A DNA stretch of 13,621 nt from Candidatus Levyibacteriota bacterium (GTDB lineage Bacteria > Patescibacteria > Microgenomatia > Levybacterales > UBA12049): the NCBI GenBank assembly GCA_003173915.1, contig PPGL01000002.1, positions 1 through 13,621 of the forward strand. Reading direction: 5' to 3'. Below are positions 1 through 7,880 of this stretch, in pieces. Below the pieces are notes generated by a model. The model saw only the letters and a list, made by a program, of their open reading frames with translations. It had not been told where the DNA came from and searched no databases. The first letter of the stretch is position 1; each line of letters begins with the position of its first letter. The translations under genes and the position numbers were made by a program.

Positions 1-33
1 CAGATACACTACTACGACAACTAAATAATATAT

Positions 34-1137
34 ATGAAGTTCTCTATTTTATCAGGGAATATACAAAAAAAATTAAGTCTTCTCAGTCATGCTGTTTCTT
101 CCAAAAGTCAATTACCAATACTCAGTAATGTACTTATCGAAACAAAAGGCGATAGTGTAATACTTAGTGCAACAGATTTAGAAATAGGACTAGAAGCTAC
201 AATTCCTGCACAAGTTGAGATACAAGGAGCAACAACGGTTCCTGCAAAGCTTTTTACCGAACTTATTTCAAATCTTCCAGAAGAAAAAATAACAATTACA
301 TTAAAAGATGGATCACTTGAGATAACAAGTAAAAAAACAAAAAGTATTCTCCAAACAATTTCTCGTGACGAATTTCCAGCACTCTACGAGGAAAAGGGAA
401 TAGAAGTCATTACATTAAAGGCAGATATGTTTAAAAAAGATCTTGGAGCAGTAGTTTTTTCTGCAAGTATTGAGGCAACACGTCCAGCGCTTTCTGGAGT
501 CCTTATGAGGAAAACAGCAGATGGCTTTCTTTTTGTAGCAACCGATGGGTACAGACTGTCTCTTAAAAAAAATGTAAAGCCAGAAAAAGAATCACAAGCA
601 ATTGAAAAAGATATGTTGGTTCCAGCACGAGTTGTTAGAGAGGCACTTTCTCTTAAAGAAGGAGGAGACATTCATATTTTTGTGTCAGAGCATCATAATC
701 AGATTATTTTTTCTCAGGATGATGTTTTGCTCGTTGGACGATTAATCGAAGCACAATTTCCAGAGTACGAAAAAATACTTCCTGGAGATCCTTCTGCAAA
801 AGTGACATTTGACAGAGAAGAATTATTAAAAGCAGTAAAAACCTGCGCAATTTTTGCTCGGGAAACAGCCAATATTATTACATTATCGCTTAAGAAAGAA
901 ACAATTGTTGTTTCTGCAAAAACGCCTTCTCTTGGAGAAAACACTGTTGAGGTTGAGGCAACACTGACTGGTGAAGAAAATGATATTGCGTTTAACTCGA
1001 GGTATTTACTTGACGCGCTAAATGCAGTTGAAGAAGAAACACTAACCTTTGAAATGACAGGGCCTCTTAATCCAGGAGTTTTTCGACCGCTTGAAGATCC
1101 TTCATTTTTCCACCTTATCATGCCAATTCGCGTCTAG
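34..1137 (+). CDS. dnaN: DNA polymerase III subunit beta (sliding clamp)
   Basis: The product is the ring-shaped clamp that tethers DNA polymerase III to the template in the cytoplasm. The 367-residue length matches the family (E. coli 366) and fits three clamp domains of about 120 residues each. Recognisable family segments are the N-terminal MKFSIL start, the LPILSNVLIE segment near residue 27, the domain-2 stretch RPALSGVLM (150-158) followed by ATDGYRL (169-175), and a C-terminal MPIRV that corresponds to the MPMRL end of E. coli DnaN. The ATG at 34 gives the full family N-terminus, so this start is secure. No clear Shine-Dalgarno lies before it. Only 33 bases of upstream sequence are present; dnaA would be the usual neighbour, but the fragment is too short to show it. 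The TAG stop overlaps the stop of the convergent Ig-like gene. Confidence 0.98.
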   Translation: MKFSILSGNIQKKLSLLSHAVSSKSQLPILSNVLIETKGDSVILSATDLEIGLEATIPAQVEIQGATTVPAKLFTELISNLPEEKITITLKDGSLEITSKKTKSILQTISRDEFPALYEEKGIEVITLKADMFKKDLGAVVFSASIEATRPALSGVLMRKTADGFLFVATDGYRLSLKKNVKPEKESQAIEKDMLVPARVVREALSLKEGGDIHIFVSEHHNQIIFSQDDVLLVGRLIEAQFPEYEKILPGDPSAKVTFDREELLKAVKTCAIFARETANIITLSLKKETIVVSAKTPSLGENTVEVEATLTGEENDIAFNSRYLLDALNAVEEETLTFEMTGPLNPGVFRPLEDPSFFHLIMPIRV

Positions 1138-1838
1138 TTGTAGCGGATATCCATGGTATCTAGTTGCTCTTTTGTTAGTCCGGTTGCTTCGGCCCAGTTA
1201 ACAAAATCTTGTGAAGCCTGCGTTTTATCACCAAAAAGTGTTACAACAAAGAAATAATGTTCGGGCTTGTCTGTTGTGTAGTTTGAGACAACAGTAAATG
1301 TAGAAGCAGTATAAGGAGTAAAGCCAGATAGGAATGCATCTGGGTAATTGTGTTTGTTGATTTCGGTTTGAACGTCATTAGCAAAATCTGGTGCAACAGT
1401 GACGGTTTTATCTTGTACTGTTGCAAAACTGAATGCATATGTTGGAATACCTCCAATCGTAACAAATCCATAGTAGGAAATATTCGTTAGAAGCGGTTGG
1501 GAAGGAATAATAAAAAGTGTATTATTAATTATTTTTGTTTGAAAGGGAAATGACGGCGCAAAAGATACCTGCGTATCTTGATCTGAAAATGATTTATTAA
1601 ATTGAACAGAAATGGATTGTGTAGTATCAACATTTTTCGCAAGATCTTTTGGAGAGGTGGAGACTACAGATAATGAGCTTTTCTTCGGAGTATGAAAGTA
1701 AAACGGTTGTGTGGTTTGTTCAGGCGTTGGTGTAACAGTACTTGTTTTTTTTCCAGGAGTTGAAAAAAGTATAAGCGCAATAAGTTCAAGAAAAATCACG
1801 ATCCCGACTCCAATAATAATTCGTTTAATTAGCTTCAT
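1134..1838 (-). CDS. Membrane-anchored protein with bacterial Ig-like (Big_5/SbsA type) domain
   Basis: This 234-residue protein has one N-terminal membrane anchor (about residues 4-26, preceded by KLIKR, so N-in). A Thr/Pro-rich linker (27-50) follows. A region at about 59-139 has the signature of Big_5/SbsA-type Ig-like domains: STSPKDLAKNV, then SISVQF and later alternating beta strands. The last ~90 residues (140-234) match nothing I recognise. It probably sits outside the membrane as a structural or adhesive domain. I place the start at 1838 rather than the longer ATG at 1880. The longer form would overlap the upstream gene by 38 nt and put non-hydrophobic residues before the anchor, whereas the shorter ATG has a TACAAT -10 box exactly 6 nt ahead. 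It is the last gene after the CHAP gene (4-nt gap) and ends in a convergent stop overlap with dnaN. Confidence 0.8.
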   Translation of the reverse strand: MKLIKRIIIGVGIVIFLELIALILFSTPGKKTSTVTPTPEQTTQPFYFHTPKKSSLSVVSTSPKDLAKNVDTTQSISVQFNKSFSDQDTQVSFAPSFPFQTKIINNTLFIIPSQPLLTNISYYGFVTIGGIPTYAFSFATVQDKTVTVAPDFANDVQTEINKHNYPDAFLSGFTPYTASTFTVVSNYTTDKPEHYFFVVTLFGDKTQASQDFVNWAEATGLTKEQLDTMDIRYN

Positions 1839-1850
1839 ATATTTATTGTA
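1839..1850 (-). promoter_or_regulatory. -10 box for a leaderless Ig-like gene transcript
   Basis: On the minus strand TACAAT (1845-1850) is followed by 6 nt and the ATG at 1838. The box overlaps the stop codon of the upstream CHAP gene. No good -35 is visible at 16-18 bp, so this is a secondary promoter at best. There is no Shine-Dalgarno, which fits a leaderless message. Confidence 0.45.
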
Positions 1851-4800
1851 ATCGAAAAACACCAATAAAGTTATTATCAAACAAATAATTCCCAGGAGAA
1901 GTGATATCTACTTCGCCACTTCCTCCATTTGCCTCCGCAAGGCCAAATCGCTGTGTTCCATCACCAACAATATCCGACACAATACCAATATGGTTTAATC
2001 CATTATCAAATACTGCAATGTCTCCTGGTTTTATTCCACCACCTGTTTTTAACTGCGCTTGGGTATACCAGGTATATCCAGGTTGTGTTGTGTATCGATA
2101 CTCATTGGCATTATTATTTAATTTAGGATTTTCATTACTGGGTGGAATCAGTGGCATTTGGATTGCAGCTGCAACTGCTCGCGCAAACCCTACACATTGT
2201 AATTTTCCTGTGTCGCGAATACTTTGGGCAAGTTCGTCAATTGCTTTTTGTGGGTAATGCCCAACAAGTGCTTGCAGGCAACCGAGACTTGTTGAGGTAA
2301 CACCAGAATTATTGGATCCTCCTATGACATAGGTTATTCGTCTGCTGCTGTCAAGATTTGGACAATTAGTAATAATGTCTTCTGCAAGCTTGATAGCTGT
2401 ATTTGCCACCTCAGAATTTGTGCCTTTATTAACATACTCTATGCCTCCAAATATTTGTTTTCGCGCAAAGTCGTACCAATTGGCATATGTAGTTGGGTAT
2501 TCACTAAATGTTACAGAGCTATTTCGTGTTGTTTCAGAATGCTTGTATGTTTGGAATACTAAGTATTCACCAACCATATCTGCAAAACATTCGTGTTCGG
2601 GATTGCTTCCAAATGTTCCACCGCCACATTGTTTTGAGCTTAATGGAGGAGTTGCACACTGACAATTGTCTGTTGGAAGTTGTCTATTTTCTATTGGCGC
2701 TACATCTCCTGGTATTCCACTAGCTTGAAAGATTGTTGCATCAAATGCATCTTTAAGGCTTTTGTTATTTTGATTTGGATTATTTTCTATCACATGTCCA
2801 AGCTCATGTGTCATAACAAACCTAAATGCATCATCATTTTTCGAACAATAGTTTACATCAATGTTTGGAAATCCACCTTCATATCCAGTACCACATGCAC
2901 CTGAATGAATCGACATAGTGAGATTTCCTTGTGGCATGCCGGTGTCAGTATTTATTGATCCAAGTAGTTTGACAAAAGTTTTTGAAAGAAAGAGTTTGCA
3001 AAATGTATCATAGGCAATACCAAGTACTTTTGCATTGTTGACAGTTGAGTCAGCTTTTACAGTAAATCCATAATCATCATGAATCAGTTGCTTAATCGTA
3101 GTTACATCAGTTGTTGTTAATGGATTTGGACAAAGGGGTGCTCCTGATTGTTGTTGTGCCATGTAGAGCTCTTCACTGTCAAATAGATTATATTTTGCAA
3201 ATTGATAGTATGAATGGTAGGCACCTGTTGGAAAGTCAGGGAAAGTAAGGTTTGCCGAAGAAGCAGGAGTAGGGGATGGTGTGAGAGTTGGAGTAAGAGT
3301 TGCTGGAATAAAACAATAATTTACATAGTGACTTTTTGTTTGTGGACAGGAATAATCACCAGATGCAACGTATCCAGTTTTTGGCGTGGAATCTAGACTA
3401 CAGTATCCCTTTACAGACGTACATGAAGGCCTTGATGAAGGGGGAGCAGGAACATAACAATAATACGGATGTGGTCCTGTTGACTGTGGACAAAGATAAT
3501 TATCATTTTCGATATAGCCATTATTAGGAGTAGTGCTTGTACTACAATAGCCTTTTATAGATGTGCATAAAGGTGGAGGAGTATAGGTATAATTATTCAA
3601 GTAAAATGGATAGGTAAAGTATTCTCCCACCATATCTGCAAAGCACGCATTAAGATATTCTGGAGTTCCTGGGTCTGCTACCTGACAATCTCGAGTAGGA
3701 AGTGTGAGTTTTGGATTACTCAGAAAAAAGCTTGAATTTTCAAAATTATTAAGAATATTACTAGGGTCGTTAAGATGGTTTTGTTGCATAATGAGAGCTT
3801 TTGCTTCGGCCTGACCAAGAATAAATTGGAACTGATATTGGCTGGTACACTCATTAGGATTGGTAAAAACAATACTGATATTTTTTTTATCACCATTTTG
3901 TGGTGGAAAATAATAATAACAAGGTGGTTGTGTAAAATCATCGTAGGTTACATTCAGCTTAACTTGCCAGGCATTTTTATTTCCACTGCCTATAACATGA
4001 TTGCCAAAGGTGTTATTAACTGTTTTATCTTGTACATGTCCAAAAAGTATACATGTATCATTTGCAATCCATTGTAAGTCTGTTTGCATATAGCCAAATA
4101 GTTTATTTCTTAGTGCTTTGTCTCTAGGGAAAAGAGTGGCGTCTGAAATTTCTTGTGCACCCTTTGGACTACCATCATTGTACGTAGTTGCTCCATATGT
4201 AAGGCCATAATGAGATTTTGTGAAATATTGTGTCATATCTCCGTTTGTGTCGTCTGTATGGTCTAGCACAATTGATTGTGCTTCCAGAACATCCCCACAT
4301 GTTACTTGTACGTAGGGGAGAATTGGATTTTCGGTAAATCCAAGTAAATAAAAGATTATTGCAAAGATAAGAATAATTACAAGGAAAGCAAGGAGAACCA
4401 TAACTACTGTAAAAAGCGTAGCTCCAATTCCAGCGGCGAGGGTTCCGGTTGCAGCTGTTGTCCCTGTCTCTGCACCAATAAGAGCTGCATTTGCAGCAGC
4501 AGCAGAGCTTCCAGCTCCAAGTCCTGCCCCAGCCGCATCTCCTGCTGCAGTTCCTGCTCCTCCTGCGCCAGTTCCTGCAGTTCCACTTCCTCCGAATGGA
4601 TTCTTAAATCCGTTTTTAGCCCAATCACTCACTTTATTAAATCGATCACCCCATTTTTTTGCATCCTGAATCTTGTTTCTAGCATCATTTACTTGATCAC
4701 CAAGACTTTTCTGACCGCTTTGCTCAGATATACCTCGTTCTTCGTAGCCGCCATCAGCCCCTCCAAAATCACCTGCAGATGGCATTTCTGGCCCCTCATC

Positions 4801-5412
4801 GCCAGAATCTTCGTCAGAAGAGTCTTCACCGTCTTCATACATGTGGCCGACAGAAGAATTTCCACCACTAATAGGAACAAAATTAGGTTCTTCTGAACCT
4901 TCTGATTCTTCGAACTCTTCGAGGTCTTCAGGCATGAGCGTAGAAGTACTTATAGATTCTAGTGAGCTAGAGGTGGATGGAGAAGGTTGCGAAGAATTCT
5001 CTCCGTCTGTTGGTTGTTGTGACTCTGTTTTTGCTTTTTCTGATTCTTCAGATGCTCCGCTACCATGGGCTGCACTTTTGTGTTTTTTGTTGTCATGTTT
5101 TTTTTCATGCCTGCGTTCTGATTCTTCGGTTTTAGCCTCAGAAAGTCTTCCTTCTTCTTGAGAGGAGAAATATTCGCTTTCAAGTTCATGTAATGGACTA
5201 TTATCATGTAGGATTAATTCTCGATATAACCCCTCATGCGTCTTAAGGTTTCGTTTAAAATTTTCCCATTCCCCAGGTCTATTAATAATCCCATCTAAGA
5301 CGTGAGGCTCCTGTAATAGCTTTGCAAACTCTCTATGTGCGGGGTTAGAGGAGATAGCAAGGACTTCAATATGTGCTCTTAGTTTTGCTGCATCAGTTGG
5401 GTTTAGTGGCAT
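1843..5412 (-). CDS. T4SS-associated cell-wall hydrolase: acidic N-domain, TM anchor, tandem zinc-protease-like domains, CHAP
   Basis: This 1189-residue protein is probably the peptidoglycan-opening (VirB1-like) part of the secretion apparatus. In order it has: a small globular start (1-85); a long Ser/Glu/Asp-rich stretch (86-235); a Gly/Ala-rich stretch (273-330); one strong transmembrane helix (331-359); a first protease-like domain (about 370-605); two Cys-rich repeats (616-700); a Thr/Pro linker (704-718); a second protease domain with HELGH (869-873) and a downstream HECFAD whose E941 is a likely third zinc ligand; and a C-terminal CHAP amidase with Cys1073 (LQCVGFA), His1141 (NHIGIV) and Glu1160 or Asn1162. 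The single helix leaves about 830 residues outside the cell. It follows virB4 by 34 nt and precedes the Ig-like gene by 4 nt. Gram-positive conjugation systems use anchored hydrolases with CHAP or NlpC/P60 domains. The added zinc-protease pair is unusual. Domain names come from motif reading only. Confidence 0.9.
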   Translation of the reverse strand: MPLNPTDAAKLRAHIEVLAISSNPAHREFAKLLQEPHVLDGIINRPGEWENFKRNLKTHEGLYRELILHDNSPLHELESEYFSSQEEGRLSEAKTEESERRHEKKHDNKKHKSAAHGSGASEESEKAKTESQQPTDGENSSQPSPSTSSSLESISTSTLMPEDLEEFEESEGSEEPNFVPISGGNSSVGHMYEDGEDSSDEDSGDEGPEMPSAGDFGGADGGYEERGISEQSGQKSLGDQVNDARNKIQDAKKWGDRFNKVSDWAKNGFKNPFGGSGTAGTGAGGAGTAAGDAAGAGLGAGSSAAAANAALIGAETGTTAATGTLAAGIGATLFTVVMVLLAFLVIILIFAIIFYLLGFTENPILPYVQVTCGDVLEAQSIVLDHTDDTNGDMTQYFTKSHYGLTYGATTYNDGSPKGAQEISDATLFPRDKALRNKLFGYMQTDLQWIANDTCILFGHVQDKTVNNTFGNHVIGSGNKNAWQVKLNVTYDDFTQPPCYYYFPPQNGDKKNISIVFTNPNECTSQYQFQFILGQAEAKALIMQQNHLNDPSNILNNFENSSFFLSNPKLTLPTRDCQVADPGTPEYLNACFADMVGEYFTYPFYLNNYTYTPPPLCTSIKGYCSTSTTPNNGYIENDNYLCPQSTGPHPYYCYVPAPPSSRPSCTSVKGYCSLDSTPKTGYVASGDYSCPQTKSHYVNYCFIPATLTPTLTPSPTPASSANLTFPDFPTGAYHSYYQFAKYNLFDSEELYMAQQQSGAPLCPNPLTTTDVTTIKQLIHDDYGFTVKADSTVNNAKVLGIAYDTFCKLFLSKTFVKLLGSINTDTGMPQGNLTMSIHSGACGTGYEGGFPNIDVNYCSKNDDAFRFVMTHELGHVIENNPNQNNKSLKDAFDATIFQASGIPGDVAPIENRQLPTDNCQCATPPLSSKQCGGGTFGSNPEHECFADMVGEYLVFQTYKHSETTRNSSVTFSEYPTTYANWYDFARKQIFGGIEYVNKGTNSEVANTAIKLAEDIITNCPNLDSSRRITYVIGGSNNSGVTSTSLGCLQALVGHYPQKAIDELAQSIRDTGKLQCVGFARAVAAAIQMPLIPPSNENPKLNNNANEYRYTTQPGYTWYTQAQLKTGGGIKPGDIAVFDNGLNHIGIVSDIVGDGTQRFGLAEANGGSGEVDITSPGNYLFDNNFIGVFRLQ
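2443..3150 (-). repeat. Second (intact) copy of duplicated zinc-protease-like domain
   Basis: This covers residues about 755-990 of the large CHAP protein. The core FRFVMTHELGHVIEN (863-877) carries the HExxH zinc site. LPTDNC (912-917), HECFADMVGEY (940-950) and YPTTYANWYDFARKQIF (972-988) follow. HExxH with a downstream ExxAD resembles gluzincin-type proteases such as the anthrax lethal-factor family; that likeness is an inference. Confidence 0.8.
3169..4305 (-). repeat. First (catalytically dead) copy of the zinc-protease-like domain, with Cys-rich insertion
   Basis: This covers residues about 370-748. FQFILGQAEAK (528-538) aligns without gaps to FRFVMTHELGH of the second copy, so HELGH has become QAEAK. 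LPTRDC (571-576) and NACFADMVGEY (588-598) match LPTDNC and HECFADMVGEY, with the zinc-ligand Glu replaced by Ala589. The tail FPTGAYHSYYQFAKYNLF (727-744) matches the tail of copy 2 but is displaced by the Cys-rich repeats and Thr/Pro linker. Confidence 0.75.
3313..3567 (-). repeat. Tandem 48-residue Cys-rich repeat (two copies)
   Basis: Residues 616-652 and 664-700 of the CHAP protein are two repeats with identical cysteine spacing: C-x6-C-x17-C-x10-C. Each begins CTS[IV]KGYCS, has [NT]GY in the middle, then CPQ and YC[YF][VI]PA. The period is 48 residues. The pattern suggests small disulfide-stabilised extracellular modules. I cannot name a family. Confidence 0.85.
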
Positions 5413-5446
5413 AGGCAGTTGATAAATTTATTGTAGCTCGTTTGGA

Positions 5447-7261
5447 TTATGAATTGCTAGTAGATTCTTGTGGGTTTTGAGTTGAGTTTTGCTCTTGCTC
5501 TGCTTGTTGTCTTGCAAGAACTTCTTCAGGATTGGATGTAATAATTTGATGTTCAAATGGAGCTGCAACAACTTGCATCGCAACATGGCTTTGTCCTGCA
5601 AAAAAAAGTCCTTCTCCAACACTAGCAGCCATCAGCATCTGTTTTTCTCCTGCAGAAAGATAAAAGGTATTTGTAACAGCATCTATAGAGGCTGTGGATT
5701 GCTTGAGAAGAATTTGTAACGAAGAATTAGTCAGCACAGCCTTACCATAATTTGTTGCAAGGAAATCCTCTACATCTTGTGTGGCAGTGGTAAGTCCTAA
5801 AAAGTATTTTCGTGCGCGCTTTGCAATGCCATAAATAAAGTTAGCGCTATCTTCGTATTGCATCACATACCATGCTTCGTCAACAATTAGCAGTCGTTTT
5901 TTCAGCGTTTTTCGAATTCTTGTCCAGACAAAATCCAAAATAATATGCATTGCAATTGGTCGTACTTCTTCTTCTACTTGTTGCATGGAAAAAATCGTAA
6001 GTTGGTTATTGAGATTAAAATTGGATTGTTCGTTAAAAATGCCTGCCATGCTGCCTTTAATAAATTTCTCAAGCCTGAGTGCTAAATCTTGTGCTTCTAG
6101 TTCTGACATACCAAGAAGAACAGTATACAGGTCATTCATAATCGGTGGTTCTTTTGTTTGGGTTTGTGGATCATGTGTAATACCCTTTGCTTTGTATGTC
6201 TCTATAAGTGCACGATCAAGTAATGCATCTTGGGAAGGAGAAAGATGCCCAAGTGCGATTTTAAACAGTGCATGAAGAGATAAAATTTTTTGTCCTAGCT
6301 CGTTTTCTCCTTCTTCATAGAGTCCTGACAAATCAAATGGATTAATTTTTACAGGTGAAGTATGAGAAAAAACAACGTATTCACCATTCAGTGTTTTTGC
6401 CACCTGTTGGTATTCATTTTCTGGGTCAATGACAATAACTTCTGCGCCAAACATATATGAGCGTAAGATTTCGAGTTTGATTAAGTACGACTTTCCAGAA
6501 CCAGATTTTCCAAAAACAATTTCATTTGCATTTTCCAAAGAGAATCTATCAAACACAACAAGCGATCCATTCATCTCATTAATCCCGTAAAGAATACCTT
6601 TATTTTGTGTAAGCGTTGCAGAAACAAATGGAAACATAGAAGCAAGGGATGTTGTATCCATATTCCGGGTAATTTGTAGGGTATCACGCGACATTGGAAG
6701 GGTGGATTTGAAACCTTCTTCCATTTGAAGCGTTGCAGTTTTGGTTGTCATGAGAAGTGAATTGAGTGTTGTTACGAGTTCGCGACTCGTATTCTCAAGC
6801 TCGTTTACTGTTTTGCCTGCAATGGTAATATAAAAACCAAGTTGAAAAAATCTTTCCACACCTTTGGCAAGAGATTGTTGGACTTCATATGCATCATCAA
6901 GGGCTGCTGTTACTTTTGGATTTACCACTCGTCCCTGATCTTCTTCAGAGGCAATCGTTGCCTGCATTTCTGCAATTTTTCGCTGTAAATCAGACAATAC
7001 GTCCGATGCCAAAACAGGATAAATAAAAAAGGATGTCCGAATTTCATGTGCAAAATCAATAAGTGGTGCAAGCCAGTCCATAGATACAAATCTTGGATAA
7101 CTAACAGCAAAAAGCGTTTTGTAAAACTTTTCTCCAACACGAATATTATTAAAATCAGTTTCTATAGATGAAGGAGCAATAATATCTGCTACTTTTCCAT
7201 GGGAAATTGGAAGCGCGTGGGTAGGTTTTGTTGTTTTATTTTTTTTGGACAGAAATGGCAT
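5447..7261 (-). CDS. virB4: VirB4-family T4SS ATPase
   Basis: This 604-residue protein is the cytoplasmic, membrane-associated ATPase that drives T4SS pilus or channel assembly. Visible motifs are Walker A GKSGSGKS (251-258), a VIVIDPENEY strand (275-284) typical of VirB4/TraC ATPases, Walker B RLLIVDEAW (456-464), RARKY (482-486) and the TQDVEDF segment (494-500). The N-terminal ~240 residues match the VirB4 pre-ATPase region, and the C-terminal ~30 residues are a Gln/Asn/Ser-rich tail. It is shorter than classical VirB4 (about 800 residues), in line with the separate TraC-like protein encoded just upstream. The start lies 1 nt after the TraC-like stop (TAA-T-ATG). The only GGAG is 15 nt away, so translation probably depends on coupling. 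Confidence 0.95.
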   Translation of the reverse strand: MPFLSKKNKTTKPTHALPISHGKVADIIAPSSIETDFNNIRVGEKFYKTLFAVSYPRFVSMDWLAPLIDFAHEIRTSFFIYPVLASDVLSDLQRKIAEMQATIASEEDQGRVVNPKVTAALDDAYEVQQSLAKGVERFFQLGFYITIAGKTVNELENTSRELVTTLNSLLMTTKTATLQMEEGFKSTLPMSRDTLQITRNMDTTSLASMFPFVSATLTQNKGILYGINEMNGSLVVFDRFSLENANEIVFGKSGSGKSYLIKLEILRSYMFGAEVIVIDPENEYQQVAKTLNGEYVVFSHTSPVKINPFDLSGLYEEGENELGQKILSLHALFKIALGHLSPSQDALLDRALIETYKAKGITHDPQTQTKEPPIMNDLYTVLLGMSELEAQDLALRLEKFIKGSMAGIFNEQSNFNLNNQLTIFSMQQVEEEVRPIAMHIILDFVWTRIRKTLKKRLLIVDEAWYVMQYEDSANFIYGIAKRARKYFLGLTTATQDVEDFLATNYGKAVLTNSSLQILLKQSTASIDAVTNTFYLSAGEKQMLMAASVGEGLFFAGQSHVAMQVVAAPFEHQIITSNPEEVLARQQAEQEQNSTQNPQESTSNS

Positions 7262-7262
7262 A

Positions 7263-7880
7263 TTAGACTACATTTTCTCCTTTTTGGATATGTGTTTCGG
7301 ATTCAGGGTTGTAGAGTGCTCGAAAGAGCTCGATAATTTGTTCGTCATGCAAAATGCGAGTTTGCATATTTAGACGAGAAAGCTGAGCTTTCATTCCATC
7401 TGCTTTTGTATGGAGGGCTGTTTTTGCATTTGAAAAAAAATGCTCATCTGAGGTAAGTTTGACAGTTGAGGTAATCGCTTCAGGCATACCGCCTTCATAT
7501 CCAGAGTAGGGAATTGTTACATAGAATTTCTTGTCAAGAACTGCATTTTGTTTTACTAACTGCTCTACAAAATTTTTGTATTGTTCTAAGTATGCTTTTA
7601 CATGCTGGTTGGATGGCAATTGTATTTCTTTTTCAAGAAGTGTCACATAGGAGGTAATATCGACTCGCTTGTTAAGAACCAGAATTTGTGTTGGGTAGGA
7701 AAGAGAATTTAAAAATGCAGAATATGCTGAAATTTGTGCATTTTGCTCATCTTGAGAAAGAAGAGCAAAATTTGTAGCAAACGCTTCGATAATAAGACAC
7801 GCGGTATTATTGGTAAATACAACAATATCTTCTTTTATTTCCTTTATTTCTGTAAATGATTGTGTTGATGTTTTACTCAT
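7263..7880 (-). CDS. TraC-like / VirB4 N-terminal-domain-like protein
   Basis: This 205-residue soluble protein has no signal peptide or membrane helix. Segments such as ILVLNKRVDI (66-75), KKFYVTIPYSGYEGG (117-131) and QIIELFRALYNPE (181-193) resemble the TraC-like domain that in Gram-positive and CPR T4SS loci lies between PrgI and the VirB4 ATPase, and the N-terminal part of VirB4 itself. It may act as a separate VirB4 N-domain docking the ATPase on the membrane platform. Its ATG overlaps the prgI stop (ATGA), and GGAGG sits 6 nt upstream inside prgI, so it has both coupling and a strong ribosome site. The family call rests on recalled sequence patterns and position and is moderate. Confidence 0.7.
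   Translation of the reverse strand: MSKTSTQSFTEIKEIKEDIVVFTNNTACLIIEAFATNFALLSQDEQNAQISAYSAFLNSLSYPTQILVLNKRVDITSYVTLLEKEIQLPSNQHVKAYLEQYKNFVEQLVKQNAVLDKKFYVTIPYSGYEGGMPEAITSTVKLTSDEHFFSNAKTALHTKADGMKAQLSRLNMQTRILHDEQIIELFRALYNPESETHIQKGENVV

Noticed and set aside
1..77. Tail of an upstream gene (dnaA?) before or overlapping dnaN
   Set aside because: All three plus frames can be read as a tail (stops at 22-24, 26-28 and 75-77). The frame from 3 gives DTLLRQLNNIYE, but this is too short to recognise as DnaA.
384..1121. Minus-strand open frames inside dnaN
   Set aside because: They are antisense shadows of a clear dnaN frame, with no ribosome site or recognisable product.
4440..4600. Short GC-rich repeats resembling a microsatellite
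   Set aside because: They encode the Gly/Ala-rich stretch of the CHAP protein and are explained by codon repetition.
7877..7879. UGA recoded as glycine (as in Gracilibacteria/Absconditabacteria)
   Set aside because: The prgI TGA overlaps the start of the TraC-like gene in ATGA form and all frames are intact under the standard code; there are no internal in-frame TGAs.
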